A DNA stretch of 64,000 bases from Virgibacillus sp. MSJ-26 (GTDB taxonomy: Bacteria; Bacillota; Bacilli; Bacillales; Amphibacillaceae): contig NZ_JAHLPW010000001.1 of NCBI RefSeq assembly GCF_018918075.1, positions 86,881-150,880 on the forward strand. Reading direction: 5' to 3'. The translations under genes were made by a program, and so were the position numbers. This document shows positions 25,891-34,498 of the stretch, piece after piece; within the stretch, counting starts at the first letter, position 1, and every line of letters starts with the position of its first letter. Below the pieces are notes generated by a model, which was given only the letters and a program-made list of their open reading frames with translations, was not told where the DNA came from and did not search any database.

Positions 25891-26153
25891 CGCGCGAGTT
25901 GGTCCAGATCCCGCGCGACTGGTAGCATTTCTCGCGCGAGTTGACCCGGCTTCCGCGCGACTGGTAGCATTTCCCGCGCGAGTTGACCCGGCTTCCGCGC
26001 GCCCGGTAGCATTTCCCGCGCGAGTTGATCCGGCTTCCGCGCGACTGGTAGCATTTCCCGCGCGAGTTGTCTCGGCCCCCGCGCGCCCGGTAGGTGTTCT
26101 CGCGCGAGTTGGTCCAGATCCCGCTCGCCCGAACAGCATTCCCACGCGAGTTG
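25891..26153. repeat. 21-bp phased array B (13 units) inside the nos cluster
   Basis: The CGCGCGA motif recurs 13 times with the last base at 25897, 25918, 25939 and so on to 26149, every step being exactly 21. The units alternate as CGCGCGAGTTG and CGCGCGACTGG, giving a 42-base higher unit. Read on the other strand the motif is CAACTCGCGCG, the same as in array C. It fills most of the 568-base gap between nosZ and nosB; the rest shows no gene. Confidence 0.9.
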
Positions 26154-26346
26154 CCGGAATCATGGTCCGAGTAGTAGCTCGGGCCTGTCGGGTGGGCGTT
26201 TTAGAGGCACATCACAGGCAACAGGAAGGAACTATGAAATTTTTATAGCCCACGGAAAGCGACGTATTTTTTCTGTAGCGGTGAGAAACAACCAAAAACA
26301 ATCGCAATCCAGTTTCATAATCTGAGCCATGAAGGAGTGAATCAAC

Positions 26347-26913
26347 ATGGCAAAAAAGAAATTATCACATATATCAATAATCAGTTTAATCATAGCGGCC
26401 ATTCTCTTAGTCATCTCCATTTTTGTTCCGTGGTGGCGGATGGATTTCTTTGCGCCGCAATATCCGGAAGGGCTCGATATCATCGTCTATCCGTATACTC
26501 TTGCAGGCGATATCGAAATCGTCAATGGCCTCAATCACTATATCGGCATGGAACTTTTCAGCAATGAAAGTTTTCCAGAATTAGCTTTTATGCCGTATAT
26601 CGTTGGCGGGTTTGCCTTACTTACTCTAATTGTTGCATTATGGCGCAAGAAATCTGCTTTATACGGCCTGATTACACTTTTCGTTATTGGTGGCGCTGTA
26701 GGTATTTGGGATATGTATCGTTGGTTGAGAGAATTTGGTACCAATCTCGATCCCACTGCACCCATTGATTTAGAACCATTTGTTCCGCCCATTATCGGGG
26801 AAAATATCATAGCAAACTTTGTGACCTATAGTTATTTTTCAACTGGTGCCTATATTCTGCTCGCTGTATTCTTATTAATGATTTTCCCATTATGGAAGGA
26901 TAGAAAAAAATGA
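26347..26913 (+). CDS. nosB: Clade II nos-cluster membrane protein NosB
   Basis: The 188-residue product has about five hydrophobic helices, with a first loop beginning VPWWRMDFFAPQYPEGLDI. Genes for such membrane proteins stand between nosZ and nosD in Gram-positive and other clade II clusters and are called nosB. Its biochemical role is not established. AAGGAG precedes ATG 26347, and its stop overlaps the nosD start by four bases (ATGA), showing translational coupling. Confidence 0.8.
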   Translation: MAKKKLSHISIISLIIAAILLVISIFVPWWRMDFFAPQYPEGLDIIVYPYTLAGDIEIVNGLNHYIGMELFSNESFPELAFMPYIVGGFALLTLIVALWRKKSALYGLITLFVIGGAVGIWDMYRWLREFGTNLDPTAPIDLEPFVPPIIGENIIANFVTYSYFSTGAYILLAVFLLMIFPLWKDRKK

Positions 26914-28265
26914 GAAAACATTCTCCCTTACAAATAACTGGATGGGTGATATTGAGTCTTATGATCCTTTTATTTATTACACCTTTACCGACATTAGCGG
27001 CTGAAGAAGGATCCTTGCAACAGCTAATCGACGCCACACCAGCCAACGGAGAACTTAAACTTGAAGGAAAGGTGTACAAAGGAAATATTGACATCACTAA
27101 GCCCATTACAATCATCGGACAAAAAGGAACCGAAATTCACGGAGAAGGTGACAACAACGTCATCACCATTCACGCTTCCGACACGACCATCGACTCGGTC
27201 ACTATTAAGTATGGTGGACTCAGCCGTGACTCCGAAGAGGAATTTTCAGGAGTACGTGTCATGGGAGAGAACAACGTCTTAAAAAATTTAACGATATCTG
27301 ATATTTACCATGGTATTTTTCTAACAAAATCCAAACAGACGACAATTAAAAACTCACATATCACAGGTCAAGGTGAAGGCAAACTCGGAGATCAAGGAAA
27401 TGGCATTCATATCGCCAGGTCGTCGGGAAGTAACATCATCGAAGACAACAAAATCCAAAACACACGCGATGGTATCTTCGTCGAATACTCAAATAACAAC
27501 GAGATTAATAGAAATACCGTGACGCACACACGGTACGGCCTGCATTATATGTATTCCAATGATAATCATTTCTCTGATAATCATTTTAACAATAATCTCG
27601 GTGGAGCGGCCATCATGCATTCGGATCATATTTTACTAGAAAATAATGAGTTTTCTTATAACCAAGGCTCTCGTTCATTTGGCTTACTCATTCAAGCCAG
27701 TCGTGATATTGAAGTGTATGACAACCAATTTCACCTTAATCAACGTGGGCTTTATTTGGAACAATCAACAAGCAATCGGATTGAAGACAATGATATTTTC
27801 CATAATCAAATTGGCGTTGAAATATGGGCCTCATCAACCGCTCATGTATTCATAAAAAATGCCTTCAATAAAAATAATTCTGATGTCGTTGCCATAGGCG
27901 GTTATATGGGGAACGAATGGTTTGAAAATGGGGTCGGAAACTATTGGAATAAACCGATGTTTGATTTAAATCAAGATGGTGTCGGTGACTCGACATTCCA
28001 ATACACATCTTCACTCGCCAATCTACTAGAAGATAATGAGCTGGCCTATCTCTTTTTAAGCAGTCCAGCTATCAATATATACGAAAAAATGAACGCTATG
28101 TTCAGTAACAATCAAATCATGGCTGAAGATGAATACCCACTCATGCCAGAACAAAAACCATTATCAATTTATACGGTGGGACTTATCATCATCGCAGTTT
28201 TTAGCTTAATTTACGTCTATGGAAGGAGTCGGAAAAAATGGCCTATATTTGGAAGGAATGGTTAG
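26910..28265 (+). CDS. nosD: Copper-site maturation protein NosD
   Basis: NosD is an exported right-handed beta-helix protein that, with NosF and NosY, matures the CuZ centre of nitrous oxide reductase. The 451-residue product has a signal peptide, parallel beta-helix repeats with NxI/NxV rungs (for example NIIEDNKIQNTRDGIFVEYS and NEINRNTVTHTRYGLHYMYS), and a C-terminal membrane helix IYTVGLIIIAVFSLIYVYG. That extra anchor is expected in a Gram-positive, where a free periplasmic protein would be lost. Confidence 0.92.
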   Translation: MRKHSPLQITGWVILSLMILLFITPLPTLAAEEGSLQQLIDATPANGELKLEGKVYKGNIDITKPITIIGQKGTEIHGEGDNNVITIHASDTTIDSVTIKYGGLSRDSEEEFSGVRVMGENNVLKNLTISDIYHGIFLTKSKQTTIKNSHITGQGEGKLGDQGNGIHIARSSGSNIIEDNKIQNTRDGIFVEYSNNNEINRNTVTHTRYGLHYMYSNDNHFSDNHFNNNLGGAAIMHSDHILLENNEFSYNQGSRSFGLLIQASRDIEVYDNQFHLNQRGLYLEQSTSNRIEDNDIFHNQIGVEIWASSTAHVFIKNAFNKNNSDVVAIGGYMGNEWFENGVGNYWNKPMFDLNQDGVGDSTFQYTSSLANLLEDNELAYLFLSSPAINIYEKMNAMFSNNQIMAEDEYPLMPEQKPLSIYTVGLIIIAVFSLIYVYGRSRKKWPIFGRNG

Positions 28266-29038
28266 AACAAGTACGAGGTAAAGGACTATGGATCGGCGTT
28301 GGCATGCTGATGCTTGCATCCATTTTTCTCATCGCTGAAGCCCGTAGTTATCCAACAGATTTAGGATTTGAAGCACTCCTTCTTTCCATGTTTGATATTA
28401 ATGTTTATTTTATTCCTCTCTTTGGAATGTTTCTCGCGTCATTTTCTATTTACCAGGAAAAAGAACTGAAAACAGCGATGATTCTACTTACGAAAAGAGA
28501 ATCCTATCTCAGTTTCTTCCTAAAAAAATCACTCGCCGTCCAACTATCATTAATCAGTACTTTTATCGGGGCTTATCTCATCTTAGCTGTCTTTATGAAA
28601 GGATTTCTCGTATTCCATGTGACAAGCTTTTTGTACTTTTTACTCATCATGACTATCTTTTTAGTTATCTTTATTCAACTCGGTTTACTCCTTGGAAGCA
28701 TTGCAAAAACGAGAATGCAGTTGATTGGTATCAATATTATTATATGGTTTTTAGTCGTCTTTTTAATCGACCTTATTTTTTTATACTATTTACCAGCCGT
28801 TACCTATCAAAATGTCGAAGTATTTTCTTGGATCTATTTCCTGGACCCAATTCACACGATGCGATTCTTTTTAGAAACGACATTCGATCTCTTTTCACTA
28901 AGCCACTTATCACAACTGATGGAAAAGTTTCTAGTTATGGACATTTGGAAATTCGTCCTGATCAACACACTTATTTGGCCGTTTCTATTTACAGTATCAG
29001 CCTTACTTTTCCATACCAAAGGAGCGAAACATGACTAA
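28238..29038 (+). CDS. nosY: ABC-type permease NosY
   Basis: The 266-residue membrane protein has six predicted helices and lies between nosD and nosF. It forms the membrane part of the NosFY ABC complex that works with NosD in CuZ assembly. GGAAGGAG is inside the end of nosD and the start ATG 28238 overlaps nosD by 28 bases. No defect is seen. Confidence 0.87.
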   Translation: MAYIWKEWLEQVRGKGLWIGVGMLMLASIFLIAEARSYPTDLGFEALLLSMFDINVYFIPLFGMFLASFSIYQEKELKTAMILLTKRESYLSFFLKKSLAVQLSLISTFIGAYLILAVFMKGFLVFHVTSFLYFLLIMTIFLVIFIQLGLLLGSIAKTRMQLIGINIIIWFLVVFLIDLIFLYYLPAVTYQNVEVFSWIYFLDPIHTMRFFLETTFDLFSLSHLSQLMEKFLVMDIWKFVLINTLIWPFLFTVSALLFHTKGAKHD

Positions 29039-29055
29039 GATTGGAGGGATGACAC

Positions 29056-29730
29056 ATGCAAACAATGATTCAAATAGACGACATATCCCATGCCTATGAC
29101 AAAAAGATCGTCTTACACAACATTCATTTATCGATTGAAAAAGGTGAACGTTGCGCCTTAGTCGGACGAAATGGTGCCGGAAAATCAACCCTAATCCACC
29201 TGTTGCTTAACATCATGCCACTCAAGAAAGGAAAAATAACTCTCGCCGGACATCCAAACAAAAAGCAAACATGGAAACAGTTCGTCTCCTACTTACCCGA
29301 AAAATTCGATCTCTATCCCCATCTAAGTGGATACGAAAACATGCAATTTTTCGCAACACTCAGCAACAAGAAAATCGAACCAGATAAAATCAACGAAAAA
29401 CTCAAACTCGTCTCACTCTGGAACGCAAAGGATGCCCAAGTCAAAGGCTACTCCAAAGGCATGCTTCAGCGTCTCGGACTCGCCATCATGCTTTATTACG
29501 ACACAGACATCATCATACTAGACGAACCAACAAGCGGCCTCGATCCAATTGGCCGCGCAGATATATTAAAAATTATCACATCACTAACTGGAAAAACCAT
29601 TTTAATGGCCTCACATCATATGTCGGAAATCGAGCAAGTATGCACGCATGTCGCTTATTTAGACGACGGCAAAATGACTAAATACGATATAGAAGACTTC
29701 CTAGTCAAATATAAAGAGGGGGCAATGTAA
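29056..29730 (+). CDS. nosF: ABC-type ATPase NosF
   Basis: The 224-residue ATPase has Walker A GRNGAGKSTL, the signature YSKGMLQRLGLA, Walker B IIILDEPTSGLDP and the switch His in MASHHMSE. It would drive the NosY permease for maturation of nitrous oxide reductase. The codons here end in C or A far more often than in the flagellar genes at the start of the window. GGAGGG precedes ATG 29056. Confidence 0.93.
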   Translation: MQTMIQIDDISHAYDKKIVLHNIHLSIEKGERCALVGRNGAGKSTLIHLLLNIMPLKKGKITLAGHPNKKQTWKQFVSYLPEKFDLYPHLSGYENMQFFATLSNKKIEPDKINEKLKLVSLWNAKDAQVKGYSKGMLQRLGLAIMLYYDTDIIILDEPTSGLDPIGRADILKIITSLTGKTILMASHHMSEIEQVCTHVAYLDDGKMTKYDIEDFLVKYKEGAM

Positions 29731-30096
29731 TTGAAACGTAGATTACTAATTTTCGCTATCACTTTCTTAGGACTTATTATGCTGACAAGCTGCGGTTCAT
29801 CGCCGGAATTTAAGGTGGACACCGCTCCAAAATATAAAGTAGACGTCACCTATCCTATCATCTTGAGCGCTACCGAAAATGGCGACGCGGTGACAGGATT
29901 GGATATCGTCGCTACGCTTGAAATGGCTAAGATGGATCACGGGGTCATAAAGGTTAAGTTTGAAGATAATGGTGACGGCACGTATACAGGTGAGGTTGAG
30001 CTTCCGATGGGTGGCGAGTGGATTGCAAATGTCGAAGCAGAACAAGACGGAAAAACTTATGATGACATGCTGACGTTTGATGTGAAAGAAGAATAG
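29731..30096 (+). CDS. YtkA/FixH-like lipoprotein of the nos cluster
   Basis: TTG 29731 follows GAGGGGGC at the end of nosF. The 121-residue product has lipobox MLTSC (Cys21). Its Ig-like domain contains LEMAKMDHG and DGTYTGEVELPMGGEWIANV, the pattern of YtkA/FixH-like domains (HG, GDGxY, PMxGxW). Its Met and His residues could bind copper, and the place right after nosF suggests delivery of copper to NosZ at the cell surface, though this is inference. It takes the place where other clusters carry nosL. Confidence 0.75.
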   Translation: MKRRLLIFAITFLGLIMLTSCGSSPEFKVDTAPKYKVDVTYPIILSATENGDAVTGLDIVATLEMAKMDHGVIKVKFEDNGDGTYTGEVELPMGGEWIANVEAEQDGKTYDDMLTFDVKEE

Positions 30097-30131
30097 CGGA
30101 TTAAATTTTGTTAGTGAAGGAGGGGTTTTTT

Positions 30132-30827
30132 ATGAAAAATAGGAGATGGTTGACGCTACCATGCTTGCTTCTCGTCGTCTTTTTACTCGCTTCGTGTGCA
30201 AGCGATGCAGACAGTAACGAAGCGGTTGATAAGGAAGTAGAGAACCAAGCAGCTGATGAAAGTAATCAGGAAGAAGGCTCTGAAAGCATTGTCACTATTG
30301 ACGGTGAGGACATGACACGTGATGATTTGGCCTTTTATACGTTAATGGATAAAATTAAAATAGAATTAAATCGGGCTGAAGATGAGGAAGATTTGGCTGG
30401 TGAAGAACTCGCTGATAAAAATGCGTACTGGGACGAGCAACTTGCTCAATACGAGAATGTTAACATTGGCCTTCAAAGCATGATTGAAATCAAATCGATG
30501 TCTCTTCTCGCCCAAGAAAAAAACTACTCCGTTCCCGATGAAAAGTTGGAAGTGAAAGTGGAAGACTTCGAGAAGCAAACTGAGGGAAATGAAGCGGTGG
30601 CTCAGCTTATTCAAGAGTACGGTGAAAAGGATTACCATTACCATCTACGTGAGTATGTCCGTGAATCCACTTTAAGAGATCGTGTTGCCGAAGACCTGAG
30701 TGATGATATTGCTGAAGAAAACCCTGACGCCTCAGAAATCGAGCGTAATTTTCTATTAAACGATGAATTTGAAGACTTGTTCATGGATCAACTTGCTTCT
30801 CTTGAAGTGGAAATACATTTGGAGTAG
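30132..30827 (+). CDS. Acidic lipoprotein with SurA N-terminal-like helical domain
   Basis: ATG 30132 follows AAGGAGGGG. The 231-residue product has lipobox LLASC, an acidic linker, the strand VTIDGEDMTRDDLAFYTL and a long helical region, resembling the SurA/PrsA N-terminal domain but without a parvulin isomerase domain. It may act as a surface chaperone. It is the last gene before the terminator of the nos cluster, so it could assist folding of NosZ; this is inference. Confidence 0.7.
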   Translation: MKNRRWLTLPCLLLVVFLLASCASDADSNEAVDKEVENQAADESNQEEGSESIVTIDGEDMTRDDLAFYTLMDKIKIELNRAEDEEDLAGEELADKNAYWDEQLAQYENVNIGLQSMIEIKSMSLLAQEKNYSVPDEKLEVKVEDFEKQTEGNEAVAQLIQEYGEKDYHYHLREYVRESTLRDRVAEDLSDDIAEENPDASEIERNFLLNDEFEDLFMDQLASLEVEIHLE

Positions 30828-30854
30828 CGCGGATAACTATTATGAGGTCATCGT

Positions 30855-30892
30855 AAAAACAGCTTTAACCTATTTGGGTGGCTGTTTTTTTG
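30855..30892 (+). terminator. Terminator of the nos cluster
   Basis: AAAACAGC (30856-30863) pairs with GCTGTTTT (30881-30888), with an inner CC-GG pair, and a T run follows. Confidence 0.8.
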
Positions 30893-31017
30893 CTTACCAG
30901 GAAACTATAGTATTAAAACTTCTGTGGATAAAAGAGGATGGGACATAAGTATTTTAGTTAATGTAAAAGCGAACGTATTAAAGTATATTTTTTTTAATAT
31001 ACACTTTTAAAATCAGC

Positions 31018-31266
31018 GTAGGAAAAATACGTAGACTCCTTGAAAAAGAAAACCACTTTTTCTGCGTGCGATGAATCGCTGTCGAAGTATTCCTTGTCCA
31101 GCAGGATGAAAAGCTTAGATGAGACCCCGCAGAGCGTCATGAATGATGGAAGGCTAAATTCGCGACGTCCTGTCGCAACGCCTTCATGACCAACATCCTG
31201 TTGGCCCGAGGCTCATCAGCGCCTGCGGAAAGCGAAGTATTTTTCCGAAGCGAATAATGCTCGCTT
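31018..31266 (-). repeat. Intergenic repeat family, copy 2
   Basis: The minus strand repeats the blocks of copy 1 (19140-19367) in order: CGGAAAAATACTTCGCTTTC, CAGGATGTTGGTCATGAAGG, GACAGGACGTCGCGAATTTA, GCCTTCCATCATTCATGACG and CAAGGAGTCTACGTATTTTT. A GC-rich central segment differs between the copies. It lies between the nos cluster and slaP; nothing else is seen in that gap. Confidence 0.8.
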
Positions 31267-31329
31267 AAAATTGTTCGTCTTTTAATTACTAATACTTAGT
31301 TTTGTCCCAGCCTCGATATAAAGAGATTT

Positions 31330-32211
31330 TTACATTTTCTGTTTCTTATTCGCATGATAAATTCTCCACTTAGACAAATCCATATCGGCTTTCAGAATAC
31401 CACTTGCCGGGAAAACAAAACGGGTAGGTTTACTCGTGTTAGCCTTAATAACTAAGTTTTCCAGTCGAAACGTGCCGCTTGCGACAACATCCTTATTCGC
31501 GTCCATCACTTCAAGTGGAACCTGTTTAAGAATGATATTTCGTGGCGTCCCATTACGTATCAAAAGAATAGCGACCAGACTGCCGTTATCATCTTTACGA
31601 ACTGATAAACCCGTAAATTTCACTTCATCTCGTCCAAGTGGAGGAGAATCTTCAATAAGTTTTTTCAATTTTCGCTTTATGAAAGGAGACGGCTTGATCC
31701 CTGTCGTGTTCGACAAATCGAGACGGTGCGGGTCATGTGACTCATTTTTTTTCTCAAATGCGAGCGACCAAGAGCTGAGGTCAATCATTCCCTCATGATT
31801 TGACTTGACGTTCACTGATTTGCCAGTCTTTCCAAGAAAAGAATCCTGAGGGAAAATAAACGTCCAAGGTCTAGCTGAATTCGGTGGTAAACTGCCTAAC
31901 TCCTGCAAATCAAAAACGTGCCTCGCCACAGGACGCCCTGCAGAATCAATTAATAGAACAGGCACTTTTTTTAGGCGAATCTCTTTTTGAACCGTGCTTC
32001 GAATGAGTGCTTTAATCTCTACTTTCCCGTCACCTCGTCTTAATTCCATACCGTACATTGAAAGTTGGTTGCTATTTAATAGAGGACTTTCCTGATTATG
32101 TCTTTCGTAAAACTCATGTGACTCGGCGGATATCGGCTGATTCGGTAAAATAGATAATTCCGTAGAAAATTTCTTATTATCACGTTCAAACTCTCCCGTA
32201 TGCCTCATCAT
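31330..32211 (-). CDS. slaP: Accessory Sec system S-layer assembly protein SlaP
   Basis: ATG 32211 follows GGGGAGGG. The 293-residue soluble protein consists of two related SLAP repeats, each with a PPNSARPWTFIFP-like or KANTSKPTRFVFP-like edge and a final DLSSWSLAFE or DLSKWRIYHA strand. SLAP-type proteins are linked to SecA2-dependent S-layer export in Bacillaceae. No signal peptide is visible, so it probably works in the cytosol or at the membrane. It implies that the strain has an S-layer and a second SecA, not seen here. Confidence 0.82.
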   Translation of the reverse strand: MMRHTGEFERDNKKFSTELSILPNQPISAESHEFYERHNQESPLLNSNQLSMYGMELRRGDGKVEIKALIRSTVQKEIRLKKVPVLLIDSAGRPVARHVFDLQELGSLPPNSARPWTFIFPQDSFLGKTGKSVNVKSNHEGMIDLSSWSLAFEKKNESHDPHRLDLSNTTGIKPSPFIKRKLKKLIEDSPPLGRDEVKFTGLSVRKDDNGSLVAILLIRNGTPRNIILKQVPLEVMDANKDVVASGTFRLENLVIKANTSKPTRFVFPASGILKADMDLSKWRIYHANKKQKM

Positions 32212-32318
32212 TAAGAACCCTCCCCATCGAAAAATCATCTAACCCAATTGTAACATAAGTCGAAAATAACTGAATATATTATCAAGTCAAATGTTATTCT
32301 TACAAATTATGTTGCTCA

Positions 32319-32400
32319 GCTCGCCCGGTGTATGGGCACTCGGTCCATAATCTCCTCATTCGATCGCCAGCCAGCATCGCCCACTCGGTCAACAACTCCC
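32319..32400. repeat. Degenerate relative of the 21-bp arrays (E)
   Basis: Motifs CTCGCCCGG, ACTCGGTCC, TTCGATCG and ACTCGGTC occur at spacings of 19, 20 and 25 bases. The words match array A but the phase has slipped. The rest of the 500-base gap up to the permease gene is AT-rich with no gene. Confidence 0.5.
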
Positions 32401-32748
32401 CCCACCTCCAGCCCGAAATTTCTCCAACTCCCACGATTCCCATCCGCATGCCCACCACGATCCTATATTATCAAACTTTATTAAAATTAAACGTTTAAGT
32501 TATCTCATTTCGTGGTAAACAATTATAATTTGTAAAACGAAAGCGAGGGAGTTAGCGATTTAATTATCTCAATAAAAAGTCCCATAACCAAGGTTTCGAT
32601 CTGAATAATCTACTTACTCAAACAAAACATATAATCAAAACTTCAATGACAACCAAATCAAATTTTAAAAAATCTACCATTCGTACACACTCAAAAAAGA
32701 TATTTAAATAAAATAACTTAAAACAATAAGGGAGTCGAGCATTTAAGT

Positions 32749-34239
32749 ATGGAAACCTCACAAAAAGGATCATTAAATAAAGGCAATAACGAAAGAACGA
32801 CATTAAATAAATCACTAAAAGCACACTGGGTCTGGGCGATTGCTCTCGGATCATCCATCGGTTGGGGTGCCTTCGTCCAACCAACAACATGGATGGCTGA
32901 CGCAGGACCCCTTGGCGTCATTGCAGGTTTTGGGATCGGTGCCGCACTCATGTGTCTGATCGCTGTCAGTTACGGTTTTTTAGTTAAAAGCTTCCCAGTT
33001 TCAGGTGGAGAATTTGCCTACTCATTCGTCAGCTTAGGCCGTACACACGCATTCATCTGCGGTTGGTTTCTGACACTAGGTTATATTTGCATCGTCGCAC
33101 TAAACGCATCAGCCTTTACATTAATGTTCAAATTCATTTTTCCAAAAGTCATCAATAATTTATTCTTATATGAAGTCGCAGGATGGAGCGTCTACGCACC
33201 CGAAATTATCATCGCATCCGTTCTGCTCGGTATCGTAGGTTATTTCAACGTACGCGGAACAGGACTGTCAGGCCGCATGCAATTTGTCTTTTGCGCCATC
33301 ATGATCTTCAGCGTACTAGCAATCAGCCTGATGGTCGGGGCTAAACCAGGCACAGGATTTGAAAACATGCAGCCACTCGTCCCAGCAGACAAAACAACAT
33401 GGGGCGCCATTTTAACCATTGTCGCAATCGCACCATGGGCATTCGTCGGCTTCGATAACGTGCCCCAAGCAGCAGAAGAATTCAACTTTTCATCAAAAAA
33501 AGCATTCACACTTATTATATTTTCAATCCTAGTTGCTGCCCTACTATACGCGCTCATGATCACAGCAACCGCCATGATCACACCATGGGAAGGCCTCGTA
33601 GCAGCCGACCATAGTTGGGGAACAGCCGCCGCCATCCAAGGATTACTCGGCAACATGGGACTCGTCCTGCTCGTCACAGCATTAACAATGGGTGTACTCA
33701 CAGGACTCAACGGCTTTATTCTTTCATCAAGCCGCTTACTATTCGCCATGTCACGAGCAAAAATTTTACCAGAAGTCTTTTCCAAACTACACCCAAAATA
33801 CAAAACACCATACGTCAGTGTTATTTTTACCGTAGTTTTATCCATGTTCGCTCCATGGTTCGGACGCGAAGCACTCATGTGGGTCGTAGACATGTCATCC
33901 ATCGGCGTCACCATCGCCTACCTATACACATGTTACACAGCCTACAGCCTATTCAAATGGTCCAAAGGCAAAGACTTTAACAAAGACAAACACACCGTCG
34001 CACCAGTCAAAAAAGTACTCGCAGGCCTCGGCGTTATCGCAAGCATCTCGTTCCTAGGACTCTTGCTCATCCCAGGCTCACCCGCCGCACTCGGCATCGA
34101 ATCACGCATCGCACTCGTCGCCTGGGTCGCACTCGGAGGAATATTCTATCTCGTCAAACGAACCGAATTCAACAAAATACCAAAACAAGAACTCAACTAT
34201 CTCATCCTAGGACGAAAAAAAATCGTCACCAAAGACTAA
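32749..34239 (+). CDS. APC-family amino acid or amine permease
   Basis: The 496-residue membrane protein has 12 or more helices. The unwound helix 1 motif is IALGSSIGWGAFVQPTTWMA, and FPVSGGEFAYSFVSLGRTHA is the conserved loop after helix 2. It is an APC superfamily member, perhaps for an amino acid, ethanolamine or another amine; the substrate cannot be read from the sequence. The ribosome site GGGAG is about 14 bases from the ATG, longer than usual. Codons are strongly A- and C-rich at third positions, opposite to flhP. It is a single gene with its own terminator. Confidence 0.88.
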   Translation: METSQKGSLNKGNNERTTLNKSLKAHWVWAIALGSSIGWGAFVQPTTWMADAGPLGVIAGFGIGAALMCLIAVSYGFLVKSFPVSGGEFAYSFVSLGRTHAFICGWFLTLGYICIVALNASAFTLMFKFIFPKVINNLFLYEVAGWSVYAPEIIIASVLLGIVGYFNVRGTGLSGRMQFVFCAIMIFSVLAISLMVGAKPGTGFENMQPLVPADKTTWGAILTIVAIAPWAFVGFDNVPQAAEEFNFSSKKAFTLIIFSILVAALLYALMITATAMITPWEGLVAADHSWGTAAAIQGLLGNMGLVLLVTALTMGVLTGLNGFILSSSRLLFAMSRAKILPEVFSKLHPKYKTPYVSVIFTVVLSMFAPWFGREALMWVVDMSSIGVTIAYLYTCYTAYSLFKWSKGKDFNKDKHTVAPVKKVLAGLGVIASISFLGLLLIPGSPAALGIESRIALVAWVALGGIFYLVKRTEFNKIPKQELNYLILGRKKIVTKD

Positions 34240-34341
34240 ACCATTTTGGCAAAATCGCTATCGATCAGCACACCTGCTATGATCAGCATCGCGTCTCGAT
34301 TAAACCCATGCTCAACAACAAGCAACGGCTAACCCCACCCC

Positions 34342-34384
34342 AAAAAGCAAGGAAGAAGATACCATCTTTTTCCTTGCTTTTTTT
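34342..34384 (+). terminator. Terminator of the APC permease gene
   Basis: AAAAAGCAAGGAA pairs with TTCCTTGCTTTTT, and seven T residues end the stem. Confidence 0.9.
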
Positions 34385-34498
34385 GACAGGAAAAATGCGA
34401 CCACATCTTAATCATGGTACTATATAGAGGAAATGGGGAAATAATTTTCCAATCATTTTCCATAAACTAGTAATTTATAAATCACGGGAGGAATATAA

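Noticed and set aside
25857..26248. Repetitive frames on both strands between nosZ and nosB
   Set aside because: Same cause as above: array B read in several frames. No start signals.
33240..33914. 224-codon minus-strand frame inside the APC permease
   Set aside because: Antisense shadow of a well-supported gene; Ser/Thr/Pro-rich composition without motifs or ribosome site.
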